From NCBI GenBank assembly GCA_013399115.1, contig VXAA01004090.1, positions 953,025 through 1,017,024 on the forward strand: a stretch of DNA of 64,000 bases, in the 5' to 3' direction. A program made the translations under genes and the position numbers. This DNA is from Anseranas semipalmata. Taxonomy: Eukaryota; Chordata; Aves; Anseriformes; Anseranatidae. Below the pieces are notes generated by a model. It was not told the DNA's origin. It saw nothing but the letters and a program-made list of their open reading frames with translations, and did not search any database. This document shows, piece after piece, positions 38,301-51,030 of the stretch (position 1 is its first letter; each line of letters opens with the position of its first letter).

Positions 38301-40544
38301 TGTTTTGGTACACGTGAAAAACTCGCAGGAAAGGAGAAAAAGGAAAGAAAACAAAGTCTACAGAATGCACCTTCTAATACTTCATTGTGTCAAGAGCTTC
38401 TCAATAAGGAACCTCTTGCCAGTTCATCTCATCTGCGGCACCACTAAAGTGACTCTTAACCTCATCGCTGTCCAAGTCTATCCTATATTCTAGAACTGTA
38501 TTGCCCAGAGTTGATCCCAAAAGCAATTCTCACTTTTCACATACAAGAGAAAGATAAAGAAAGATAAAAGAAAAAAAATAGGTCTGTCAATTTTGAACAG
38601 TGAATCTTGTTTTGATAGCAAGTTCTTAGATGAACTCCCCATACAACTGAGCAATAGACTGCAAGTAAGGGAGTGACATAAAAGGTCTTTCAGTGAGACC
38701 ATCATGACAGCAAAACTGGTGTCAGCCCAATGATCCTGTATCATAACATAAGCATCACCATTTTTCATCTTCTAGACTATGTGACGTATGTAACGTGCAC
38801 AAAGGGTTTGACTGAACTGGAAATGCTTAGCACTGCAGTGATGCAGAAATAACATCTTTAAACTAAACAGACTATCCCACTGTCTACCCATGATTGGTGC
38901 AGATTCCTACATCCTTCAGCCTTGACAAGAAGCCTACTTCTATACGTTTAGTTTCATCTTGATAAAGAAGTAAGTGGGATGCACTAGCACTTTGTATATA
39001 AAACTTGATAAGTGGAACTTCACCATTTTTCCTCCCTGAAATGTTTAGGACAAGTCATACCAGTAACTGGTTTAATAATAGTGGCTGGTCCTAACCTCTA
39101 TTCCCCTACCGCCAAACAGCAACCTAGAAATATTAGTGTTTTAACAGCTTGTGTTCAAACCCTCAGATCAAGGGCTCTCAGTAGTTTAGGCCGTGAGAAG
39201 AACTTAAATTTTCCAAGGAAGAAAACAGATGAACCTTGAAGTCCATAAGCAAGTTCATACCATAAGCAAGCTCAACTACTGACATACCTACCCTAAGGAT
39301 GAACAGAAAATTGGGATCCGATGGCATAATCAGAACCTCAGAATACTCGACAGAAAGATAGGTAGAGCAAAATTCGCCACTGCAATAAAATAGGTAACAT
39401 GCAGAAATTTCATCCAGTATGTGGTATGACACTGAGCAGTCACCATCTAAGGTCAGGAAGAAGTTCTTCCCTTCAGATGCTAGCGAAGTGATTTCTAACG
39501 AATCACATCTTTCTGCATCAATCGCTATAGGAGTGGAACGTCAAGCTAGGAACACTACTAGTCTGAGGAAAATTGTTTCTTCTTAGGAATAAGATGATAG
39601 AAAGGCTAGGCAAAGGAATTTTTTTTTTCCTTTCTCCCAGAGGTTGCTACAAAGCACAAAAAAAAGTACTCATGAATAAAGGAGTCAGGCTGCAAAACAG
39701 TCTCAGCAATATCAGAAGGAAAACTAACAGAAGTGAACACATAACATCCAGGTTTCACTTGCTTTTCCTTTCACACCACACTATGTATCATTGCAAAAGT
39801 GGGAGTTTTCACACAAGAGATGTTTTTGTTCTTTAATTCATAGTTTAAGTGATATTCAATTTATTTTTAAAAATCTTCTCTAGCAGGTTCTTTTTTGTCA
39901 AATAATTTAACAGCACGAGTGATGGGTGCTGATCAGTTTGAATTTCTGATGCATAGTACAGACAAACTTCATGAAGCTGATACTGCGTGACATGTTTCTT
40001 TAATCCAGGTGCCTTCCTGCACTTTCAACGCAACATCTCCCTAGCAGAACTCTTCCAGCTGATGTTGCCAAAGAATTCTTCCATTGTAGCTCAGCTATTC
40101 TTTACAGCCCAAGCAGATCCCTAGGATGAGTTCCTCTTTTACTTGACACAAAGCACTTGCATTGAAACCATTATATTTCAGAGCATTCACTACCACTTAT
40201 CTTCTGTTCTGTAAACCATCAGAATGCTTTTAAAAGAATCACTTATTTAAATAAAAGAAAATCCCTGCAAATCATGGTCGTGACAGGCTAATGGCAAGCG
40301 TTGCAAAGCTGATTCATCTTCCTGCTATATCTAACAAAGCTTCTTACACCAATACATTGTTTGCAAAATAGAGACTTCTAGCTGATGTTTTCTAACTGCA
40401 AGAATGAGTAATAAAAAACACCTTACATCAAAAAATAACCTTCACCCATCACCTAATATCCCCATCAAGCTCAAAATCAAAAGGTCTCAAGTTATTTTTG
40501 TTTTCTGTATTATTTAGCATGCTTCCTTCATGGATGAAGAAACC

Positions 40545-40660
40545 AACTATTCAGTCTCACTGCCTGTTTGTAATACAAATTTATTTTAGAGTTTGCATGC
40601 ATTAGCTGCATGCTTTAATTTGATTTATTTTGATTTCTATTAAATTACATTTGAGGCAGG
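40545..40660. promoter_or_regulatory. candidate conserved non-coding element
   Basis: AT-rich non-repetitive sequence with TGCATGCATTAGCTGCATGC-like overlapping palindromic words and several TTTGATTTATTT blocks. Overlapping TGCATGC and ATTA sites are common in enhancers. Suggestion from composition only. Confidence 0.25.
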
Positions 40661-41631
40661 TTAGCAGATGGCCTCATGGGGAGCATCTCACCAGCATTAC
40701 CCCGTGTGCAAACAGCAATTATTTTATCTGGGCTGAGCCCAATTTCAAGAAACATCTTGACAAGCTAACAAATAAGGTCACGGTATCTGCATTCCAAGTG
40801 ATATCCCAACTGGTGGGAAAGATGCTTGAAAACCTAGAAGGCGGGTCCTGGGAGTATTCTGATTAAGAGGATATGATGTAAAGGAAATTAAGCAGCAAGT
40901 CACCTCGCTGAGCATTGGGCAGGAGCTTTGTTTCAACTCTATGTACAGACGTTCTACATCGCTTGCAGGCCCATCACCTATGTCAGCACAGAGACGGTAA
41001 GTATGTCGCTACGTTTATTGCTCATTCATGGTCAGTAAGTGCTAAACACAGGCTGAATATGGATAGTGGGGGCACCACAGCCACCAAGACTCCAGAGTCC
41101 TTCACATGTCTCTTGCTTATTCTTTTGCCTCTGGCCAGCTGCTCTTTGTGAAGAACAATTCCTGGGGGCTGGATTATGCTTCACAGTGACCCTCTAGCTG
41201 TTTTTTTGCCCTTTCAAAATGCTTGACAAAGCTGTCACAGAAGGAGTTTGGCATCTGGAAGCTGTGACAGACACTATATGACCTGATTCATAAAACATAA
41301 CTAAACAGCTTGGGCTGCCAGAGGCCAGGATTTACAGAACTGTGTTTCAGGAACAGCCTTCAATGCCTGCTCTACTGAATGCACTTTTCTACTCTGCTGC
41401 AATACAAATTCCCAAGCTCCATTAGGGTGACCCACAACACTATGAAATGACAAAGCAGCTGGGACACTAATCTTGTTAGAGTCTACCCTGTCTCCTGCTG
41501 GTCAGGAAGGGAAAGGAATGACCTTGGCACTGCCTGCACCTTTTCCACCAGGCTACAGGGGTAGGGAACGCTATAAAAATAAGACATCGTTTTTCAGAAA
41601 TGACTCCAGCACAGTAAGCACAAAGGGGAAG

Positions 41632-41649
41632 AAAAAAAAAAAAAAAAAA
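41632..41649. repeat. poly-A run (A18)
   Basis: Eighteen consecutive A residues after a GGGGAAG block. No retroposon body was recognised. Confidence 0.9.
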
Positions 41650-44320
41650 CAGTCACAGAGAGTTTCTGCTGCGTTATCTGCTACAGCCTCATTTTTACAA
41701 TAAAATCCTCCCTGCATTTTTATTTCCTGTAGGTGCAGCCTGACCAGTGATGTATTAAAGGACTTTCTGCCCTCTCATCCATCCACCTTTTTTCTTCATT
41801 TTCACTTCAATCACTAGTTACAGTCTTCTGTTAGGTGCTTACTGTGGTACCTAAAGGCCCTTTGGGAGATCTGTCAAAGCCCAATGCCAACAATAATAAA
41901 TTCCATCTCACTCATCTCCTGAAACACTGCACGTTTCAAGCACATTCCAAGTTACCAAAGCAGGGTTTTAAAGAACAATCAAGTTGCCAAAGGATAACAT
42001 ACACATCAGACACTGAGTTCAAGCTCAACATCAGTTTCCAAAGTCCCAGTCATGAAGTATTTTGTGCCATACACATTCATCTGAGAAGTGAATTTCCACA
42101 TGAACCAGGACTTGAAAGCACTTCCTCCTCTTTTCACCTTGGCATTTATGAGCCATGAAAACAAATCGAATCTGGCACCTAAGTATCATCAGTACAGTCC
42201 CTCGTCAGTTATGTTAATTGTCCTATACCATGATGTTACAGCACAGCATTTTCATTCTGAAACCCATCCAGGCTTCCTAACATTAGCACATACATACACC
42301 TTTGCAGATTGCTACAATATTCCTGCATCCATTACTATTATGTCTTGCTTTCAGACTTGGGGAGAAAAGTGGTGTTTGCAGATCAGTAAAGGATGATATG
42401 AAATCAATAAGTTCAGACCAAGGGAAGAATGAGGAAAGAAAATGGGATGTTTCAGTAGGTCTCTTTATCCTGAGGAAAAAATACTGTCTAGAACATTTAG
42501 AAAAGTCTCAAAAGACAATTCCATAATGCCTTTTCACGTTTTTCCCAAGTCATCCACAAGTCCCTACTTATCTGTGGGTCAGGATGTACCTCCAACCCCA
42601 TTCTGACTTCTTCATTCACTCACGCTTACCCACCAGGGCACCCCACCAGATTTCTAACACAAAATACAGCCTATTTCTTCTAACTTCTTGTCTATTTCAA
42701 AGAGACAGAAACAGCACCCAGGCTACGAGAGCAAATCTTCAAAACAGTTCATTGAACAAATTCAATGAAGAAAGAAGAGAAAAAGCTTGTAAAAAAAATT
42801 ACAAAGTGGCAGGGAAATTACTTTTTTTTTTTCCCCCCCACAACTAAGTAGCATGACAATTGCAATTGAGAGAGCAAATTAAATTCTAAATGCGCTGGTG
42901 ATTTGATAGATATCATTTTCTGAGTGTTACTGAGAAAATGCCTTCTTTGGGAAAGAGTTAAGATCTGGAACAAGTCCTGTTGGTTCTGGGACCTGATTCC
43001 ATTATGCAAAGTTCATTAACATAAAGGTAAGATGGAGTGGGGAGAAAAGGCATGGAACATCTAAGATGCCTTAAGAAAAATGTCTTGACAGGACTAGCAA
43101 AGCAAGCACTTCGGAGGCCTGCCTACAGATATAATGGGTAGCGGGTGACTTCCAAATCCAACACTTGCCTTTCTTCCCCCCCCTTCTAGAATAGAAGACC
43201 AGGAAAACAGAAGACACACTGACTAGTATTTTTCCTTCTGCTACCTAATTCTGCAAAGTCATGTAACAAAATGAAGCAGAAGAAATTGCAGGAAAAAAAA
43301 AAAGAAACCTAAAATGAGAGAAAGAGACCTGATGCATCTAGTTTTCTGTCAGCTAGAAATTGATATCCATCAGCCACATAAAAAAAACATTCTGAAAAAA
43401 ACAGAGAAATCCAAGTTTAGCTCTCTACAAAGACTGGTGCATTTTGCAGCATCTACCATGTCACTTGTCAACTAGTTGATCTTATCAGCACATTTACAGT
43501 CTGAACATAGCAGCTGTCTCCATTTGTTTATTGGAAATTTCTATTTCTGCATTAGAAACAGTTGGGCAAGCTCAGAGAGCTAACAAGTTTCTCTGATGTA
43601 GAGATGGACAAATCCTCTCATTAACAGAACAGCATTTTAAAAATCATTATGGGGTATTTTCAGGCAATTGTCTGAAATGGGCAATTGCAATTGCAAAAGC
43701 CCATTAATTGCAAATTCTTGTTTCTAGAATCTGCCAGTTACAAGCAACAAGAAGTGTCAGCAAACTATTAGTTTCAATATACTGCTATACTTATTTTACT
43801 GGGATAAGATTGGCCGTATCAGTCACGTAGCAATGATCCTGTTCTAGAATTAGAGAAATGAACCTCAGTTAAACAGATCAAATAGAAACCTGCAGAGAAC
43901 CTCCCAGCAAAACCAATTTACAGGTGGGAATTACAAATAGCAGGTGTTCGGTATTACAGATACCAAAACAAGGGAAAACCAAATGCACACTACATATTGC
44001 AAAAATGTCTCCTCACCCATGAAGGCTCTCAGGTCTATTAATATTAGGATCAGCACAGAGAAATACCATTCACTATGTTTCACGTGAATGTAGACCTGCT
44101 TGCATGAATGTGGGCAGAGTAGCTGAAGAATCTGCTTGCAGCTCTAGCAAACAAGTAGTAAAGCTGCTCCATACAATCCAAACAATGCCAATCATTTATA
44201 ATACATGACTAACTAGGTCGGCCTTTATTAGACAAACACATAGCTCGTAACATTAAATCCAGAAATTGGAACACAGTTTTCCAGAAAGTTTTCAAATCCT
44301 TGAGATATTAGGTGAATGGC

Positions 44321-44338
44321 TTTTTTTTTTTTTTTTTT
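44321..44338. repeat. poly-T run (T18)
   Basis: Eighteen consecutive T residues, a simple homopolymer with unique-looking flanks. Confidence 0.9.
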
Positions 44339-46695
44339 AAGTGAGCAGCAACAGAGAGTCTCTCAAAAGAGTAGTCAGCCAAGATTTAAAAGCACCAAGA
44401 AACTTCCCAGTTTAGAAGGATAAAGATGTACCCAACATGAAAGTTGTAATGACACCCACAGTGTTTCCCACGGTCTGTCTGCTCTGTGTATTGAAGAAGT
44501 GTTTGCCTTTGCATAGCAGAAGCCTATTGTTATAGAGTGAAAAATGGAAGATTCACTGGATCATGTGGGAACACCTAAGAATAGCAGACTTCTCTGGAAG
44601 TAGGGTGTGCTATCAGTTCTGTGTTAAACAATTAATAGGCTGTGGCAATTTGTGCAAGACTTGACCATCTTCCCCTAAGCTATCTCTGAGTTCCCAAACC
44701 AAAAGCAATAGTTTACTAGGAGAGTAGTAGCAGAGCCCACATTCTGCCCACTCTGAACAATCTTATTACTGAGTACAGGTCAAAGAATGGCTTGTTCCCA
44801 TGAGATCATCAGGCATCAAAAAGCAGCGTGTATCTAGCTCAATCTGCAAATCACAGCAGCTGGTCCAGAGAAGAAAAAATACTGGAGACAAAACTGTTCT
44901 CTATGACAGCAAGTACACTTATGAGTCTGACATCAGCTAATACATATGCTACACTCGGTGAGCTTTCCAGCTACAGACTACTCTGTTTCACAAGAGCAAT
45001 CTGCCACCTGTCCTACCCTTTACTCCCTGACCACAGCTTGCCTGGTACTTAGCAAGGAGGAGGTACAGCCAAACAGAAAGGAGAACAATTGGTCACTATG
45101 ACAGCCCAGCAGCTCATCTCCTTTTATTACAGGAGTACTTCTTAATTGCCTTACAGACAGCAGATAGGACAGAACAGACAGCAACACTGCACACAAGCAA
45201 CACTTCTGCCACTACAAAACTCCAGTTCCTTACCTTACAGCAAGTCTCCACCTCAGCAGCCACGAGGACCTCTTACTGGCCCTTTTATTCAAGGACAAAA
45301 CGTGCTCCACAGACTACCATACCATCCACAACTTCAGCTGAAATCTGGAAGCAACTGATTTATCACAGGTGTGTGGGAGCAAACCCAACTACCTCCAGGC
45401 CAACCCACTTTACCCTGCATCAGGAGGTGCTCCAGACCTTGTAAGTGGTTAAAAACAAAAACCTGTGCAGTAAGACACAATTAATTGGGCAACACTGTGA
45501 CCAGCTGGAAGAAACCCCTTCCTGACCTCTGCTTTTACCTTGAGGCACAAGCATCAACTCTTCACCCCTTCTAAGCGTATTGCTTATAACAATATTCAGT
45601 CTCTGCAGTCAATCTGACCCTAAAATTACGTCCTCCCTCACAGAGCCTCTTTCTGTCATATTGAGAACAAATTTAACTCAATTCAAACGCTTCCCTGGCT
45701 AATTTATACAGTACCACATTGACCTTTTAGCATATGCCCCACAGTACCATATGTGAGTAGAATTTACGGCCAGACAGGAGAAACATGCAGCTCACTGAAA
45801 TACATTTTTTTTTTTCCATGTGATGATTTGAAGTTGGTAACAGAAACCTAGTAGCAGTTCAATGCTCATTCACCACTTCAGAGAGTAAAAGCTGTCTGGG
45901 GGCTCTACTGGGCTATATTTCAATACCTCTATCAGATACACAGACTGACCATTGGAAGCACACCATCTGCAGGTGTTTCTGAAGCCTCTCACCCTAAGGG
46001 AGAGCAGATGAATTATTTTTCCCCCTTTCTATGAAGATGAGAATTTGGACAACCTATTACTCAGACAGAAGCTTGTAGCTCCACTGCAACACAGCTGGGG
46101 CACTGGGGTGTTTTGAGACATGTGTGTTCCAAGCAGCTGTCTATGAATTTCCAAAGCAATATAAGAAATACACATGAACTCCTCCAAACCTTCTCCAGTT
46201 TCATTCAGGATTTTCAATGTCTTGTAGAAAAAATCCAAATTGTACCATGCACCTGTAAGAAGGCACCTCTGAAGCATTTAACAAACAAATCACTAATAAA
46301 AATAATTATGACAAACAGTCAGGTACTGATTTAGATTTTCAAGATGTTTAATTCATTACCATTTCAGAAAAGGGTCTGATATCCTGGAAGAATGGGTCAT
46401 AGACAGTGCTAAAAACTACTGATATTCTAGCCTGAGTCCATACCAACCAGGAAGACATTGCTAATTCACATTCCAGAAAATGCTGCTGTGAATCAGAATA
46501 TTTATTCTCTGGAAAGGATGTGGAAAGGATATGCAAAGGTTACAAGTCTCTCAGGACAAAGATGAGACTGTTATAATTCAAACAAAGAAAGGCAATAGAA
46601 TGAGCATTGAAGAAAGGGCAGAAAATTCCATAACACAATCCACTAAGAAGAGGAGAACTTACAACAAACCTCCAAATTTCAAAATGAAGATTATT

Positions 46696-46717
46696 AAAAA
46701 AAAAAAAAAAAAAAAAA
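46696..46717. repeat. poly-A run (A22) followed by a CA-rich tract
   Basis: Twenty-two A residues run into CACCACACACACC. The two simple tracts together cause the lysine-rich and phenylalanine-rich open frames seen on the two strands here, which are not genes. Confidence 0.92.
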
Positions 46718-48077
46718 CACCACACACACCACTGTGGAAAACTACAGATGAATGAAGAGCAGCCACAGCGGAACAAATTATCTCACTTCAGATGGCTGTC
46801 CCACTAGCACGCTACATAGACAAAGGGTGGGAGAGGAAGAGAGATTACCCTAACATTTGCTTTCTCCTTTTGCAAATAACGCTGCTAGTTGCTTATGATC
46901 CGAGGCCCATTTTTCAGGATCCTCGTTCAGTGTTTTCTGTGCTCTGCTTGCTGCCTTGACTATTGCATTCAATATGCTAATAGCATTTTGCCAAAATCAC
47001 AGAAGGCTGACTGTGGTGTCAGTGCTGTGCTGGCTGAGTTAGTCCCACCAAATGCTGGAGGTCAAAGAGCAATCGTTACATTACGAAAAGCACTGGCCTC
47101 AGTATGCAGACAGCCCCATATCCATCTCACAAAATTTCATGTTCCACTCAACCAGCGTCCACCTTTATGGTAGCAGACTGAATATTCAAACAGAACACAT
47201 TTTTGCCGGAATTTGTCTGCAAATAGCGCACTATTCAGGGCATTGCAACGGGCTGCCACGTTGTTGTGACTGGGATATCAGAAACAAAAGAGAGAAAAGA
47301 TGTTTCAAACTGCAAGACAATCTTGAGAAATTTAGAGCACACACTGCCAGTGTTACATATCTAGAGAGCTTTACTTCGGCTTCAGATGCTTGATAAACTG
47401 CCTAATCAAGCAGAAAAAGTTCATATTCACAATTCCTTAACTATTTAGCACTGTGGAATACATGACAATTTTATTCAGCCATTCTTCTCTACTGCATTAA
47501 GACAGGATCACAGTTTTCACAACAGCTGACTTCCTGTCACCAAAACCAAAGTGTTTGGTACAAAGCAAGAGAGAAACCCGCACCTCTGCAAATTACGAGT
47601 AAATCTTCAACTCAAGAATACACAGATAAAAAATTCACTATTGCAGACATAGGAATCAAGCAAAAATAGGTTTTGTTTCCTCCACAGTTTGCTATAATCA
47701 TCTCATTCAATTTATACGCACACTAAAATCTGTTCATTTTTAAATATAATCACAAGTAAGAAATAGCTATAGAAAATGAAGAGATGAAAGGAAAAAGCAG
47801 GACAGATTCCATAAATGGAATATTTTAAGGAAGTGTAATGCTCACGGACTCTTTCCGCATAAGATTGCGATTTGGATCACATTAAGTACCTAAGAAGGCA
47901 GAAAGACAATCTGAGACAACATCCTCTGTTCAGATTCAGTGGAAATGCCATTTAGTAGGAGGCCTTTACTTGAGGACAAGAGGTTTCTTAAGGTATTGGT
48001 TTCTTTCCTGGGACTTTCGTCAATAGTAGCAATGGTGCTTTTTGTTGTATGACACTTGCAATGTAGAAATGCCATTA

Positions 48078-48160
48078 TCATCATAGAATGGTTTGCACTG
48101 GAAGGGACCATCTAGTTCCAACCTCCCTGCCATAGGCGGGACACCTTCCACTGGAGGAAG
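48078..48160 (-). mobile_element. CR1 LINE 3'-end fragment
   Basis: On the minus strand the fragment reads in CR1 orientation: a GGAAGGTGTCCCGCC block, GGCAGGGAGGTTGGAACTAG, ATGGTCCCTTCCAGTG and the terminal AACCATTCTATGATGA. This is the conserved 3' end of avian CR1 elements, whose hallmark is a short ATTCTATG-type terminal repeat and no poly-A tail. Only about 80 bp remain, so this is a 5'-truncated copy as is usual for CR1. It is the best single sign that the host is a bird or a close sauropsid. Confidence 0.9.
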
Positions 48161-48640
48161 GTTCCACTATTATAAAAGTGTATTCATCCTTTTCACAGGG
48201 TAAATATGCGAAACTGGATTGCTCTATGAACAGCTGGCATACAGGTGTGACCTAAGGGTTCGGCAGCATTGGCTATGCTGTGTGTACGTGTGTTGGAGGA
48301 GGTACAGCATGAGATGACATTAAAAGAGCAACAGATGCGCTTGCCATCGTGAACTGTTTCCAACCAGCACAACGCCAGGTTAGCACTTCAGCTGAATTAC
48401 TACAGGCAGCTCCTTCTGACTTCTTGAAAGATCATTACTAATCAAAGCAGGTCATTCTTCCTCCCTATTTCAACGCTGTTAGATGAGAGCTTCCTTTAAA
48501 GAGTGCATTTTCCTTTCGGGTGGGCTAATTCCAATAAGGTGTTGATCTAATTTGATCCCTGTTTCATTAGGAGATATGTCATCTCCAGCTTTGAAAAATT
48601 TATTCAAGAGAAGAGAGCATGAGCCTTTCATAATTAACAT
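48161..48640. other. intronic sequence, nothing recognised
   Basis: Unique-looking DNA between the CR1 fragment and an AT-rich candidate element, with no coding potential. Confidence 0.5.
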
Positions 48641-48860
48641 GCAACACCGGTTGCCATGCAGGGAGCAGGCACAGTTATAATAACTTGGAGTCAATAATTC
48701 ATAAACTATAATGCATTATTAATCAATTATCGAGGCCTGAATTACATTTAATGAGATTAAGCTGATTGGAGCACTAAGCTGTTTGAATCATATTGATTTA
48801 ATCAATGTGCTTAATTAAACTGTGTACATTTTCCACATGATCATTATTTCCCAGTATCCT
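48641..48860. promoter_or_regulatory. candidate conserved non-coding element rich in homeodomain-type sites
   Basis: Many TAAT/ATTA cores are packed here, for example GCATTATTAATCAATTATCG, GATTTAATCAATG and TGCTTAATTAAACTG, within sequence that is neither simple repeat nor coding. Such packing is typical of deeply conserved intronic enhancers. The call is from sequence texture; an alignment of several birds and mammals is the decisive test. Confidence 0.4.
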
Positions 48861-50990
48861 GCACAAGTGGCCTTTGCAATTCACATCCTCTGCTGTTCTT
48901 TGTTCAGGAATTGTTCTTTGCTGCAAATTACGTTTAAAGGTAAAGGGGCTTGTTTCCTTCTGAGAAAAGATCAAAGCTGCAGAGCAACCATCTAACTAGC
49001 TTATACAAGCCAACCAGGAAATGTTAGAATATTTCTCCCAGCAGCTATGTCTTTTTGATTCTGTATGCTTAAGATGAGACCAAGTAAACACATCTCATTA
49101 GTCTCACTTTATCCCTCATTCTAGTTCTAGGAGCATCTGGAGATTCGAAGGGCACAAGCATCCTTCCATTCCTTATTTGAAAAATATTACTCTTTCCATC
49201 TTTAGAAACATGCTCAGGCAGAAAATGCATTCCAACTCCCATAAAGATTACATTTCAGTTAAGGAGGTGTCATTGTCTCTTTATAATAATACCCATAATG
49301 GTTTCCCCAGCCTTGCATAAAGAGGACCTGTGATGACTGAAGAGCAACTCAAAGCAACAGCAGCTACAGATGTAAATCTATTTGCTTGTGTCATATTTTG
49401 TTTAATTTTCCTCACCACTGCTGCTAATAAGCTAGCACATTTAGGTTTAACTTTAAACCCCATTCAGCTCTGTAATGCTGCACAAAGTGCTATAAGGACA
49501 CTCATCAGGTGCATAGACTAAGGAAAATATTTGTAACACGCTGCATAATCAGTATTATTAACAGGAGTCACAACAGTACAACCAGCCACGAAGAGAGCTT
49601 TCCAATTACTTCCTTTGCAATACCATAAACAGTGACTGCCCCATTCCGCTCTGCAGAAGTGACAAGGTCCCTTTGTTCTCAGTGGATGCAGGATTAATCC
49701 CCATAGCAATGTAAGATGCTCATGTCTCTGAGCTGAGAATGCAGTAACGCTGGTGGTCATCAGCCAGTGGCATGCTCCTGTACAACTACAGAACTCAAAT
49801 CTTAATTCCTTAAGGAATTCCTTTCTCGCTGTTTCAGTTGTATTAGGCACCACTCCAGTTAGTGCTACTATACATCACTTCAGTTATGTCCTCTCCTTTC
49901 CATTCTCTAACTAAAGGAGAAGAGTGCTAACCCACCCCAACTCAGCGCACAGCCAAGGAAACACCTCCTGAGGAATGCTCACACAGCAAGCTCAAAACAG
50001 TAGCGCAGTGTAAACAGTCCTTCTCTGATCACTCCTGCATGTGGTGGTTTCAGTCCAGTCACTCTTAATATTGTTAACATATTGGTGTGCTCTTTCTTTA
50101 CTAGAATAGAATTTCATCATCACTCATGTATGACCGGTTAGATCTTTAACTCTTCAAAGAAGTGCAGGTAAATCTGTCCATTTGCTCTGTTGTTTGCAGC
50201 AGTACCCTATGGCCTGCAAGGGCTTGTCAACAGGCACACCACCTTCACTGTCCTTCAGAGTCTTATATTGGCTCCTGCTTAATGCAGTGTACCCGAAGAA
50301 CCAGTTTTCAGCTTTGCCTTCTGAGCCATTTAATTTGGCTCAGAAGCTTGGGATGGTGTATTATGGAAAAGGCTGCTGTACCCACTTTATTTCTCATTTG
50401 CCTTCATATTTATACTGACTACTTCTGGCTATTAGTTCTCTTCCAATCATAATTAAGCACCACTTGTCACTGAATGAACAGAAAGAGACAAAGAGTCATT
50501 CCATCATCCCTATGGGTATCTTGTAGGCATGAAGTTAAGCCTCATATTTCAAACATTTTAATGCCTCAGTTGTGCAATACTATGCACACAGATGGGCTGT
50601 TCCAGCTACAGGAAATCTTTCATTAAAGTACAACTCTTTTCTAAAAGGAAGTCATTGTGCATTACTATGTTCACCATCTCCTGGAGACTACAGATTGAGT
50701 TCATTTAATCTGCCTAGAAAATATACATTTGTTCTACCTGCCAAACTGGTAAACTCTGCTTTTGGTGTGAAAGATTAACTGGATTCTGACAGATTCTTGT
50801 ATGAGATTCGGGTCACAAACCAGTCTTAGCTATGACAAGCATACTATTTTATTATACACTAGGCCCATGCACATCTCATTACTAAAAAATGGCACCTGCA
50901 CAAGACATAAGAAACCATGATGAGATTAGGCACTAACTGCAAATTTGCAATTGTCTGTATCTGTTAAAAAATGGAGCATGTAAGTCAACA

Positions 50991-51030
50991 AGGAAGAACA
51001 GAGATCTTTCAGGAATAACAGAGATCTTTC
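50991..51030. repeat. 20-bp tandem duplication
   Basis: Two adjacent 20-bp copies, AGGAAGAACAGAGATCTTTC and the same with one G-to-T change, match at 19 of 20 positions. This suggests a fairly recent slippage or local duplication. Confidence 0.92.

Larger units (their letters stand above)
29656..48077. other. large AGBL1 intron, 3' two-thirds, no other gene seen
   Basis: This is the main body of the 26.6-kb intron between two securely identified AGBL1 exons. It contains an old CR1-like relic near 35.2 kb, T- and A-runs, and candidate conserved blocks near 30.6 and 40.6 kb. The largest open frame, 148 codons on the plus strand at 36793-37239, resembles no protein I know. Confidence 0.8.

Noticed and set aside
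39421..39500. GGTCAGGAAGAAGTTCTTCCC phrase similar to LINE 3' regions
   Set aside because: The similarity is limited to one short phrase without the neighbouring consensus blocks.
46531..46776. Lys-rich and Phe-rich frames on opposite strands
   Set aside because: Both are produced by the A22 run and the adjoining CA tract.
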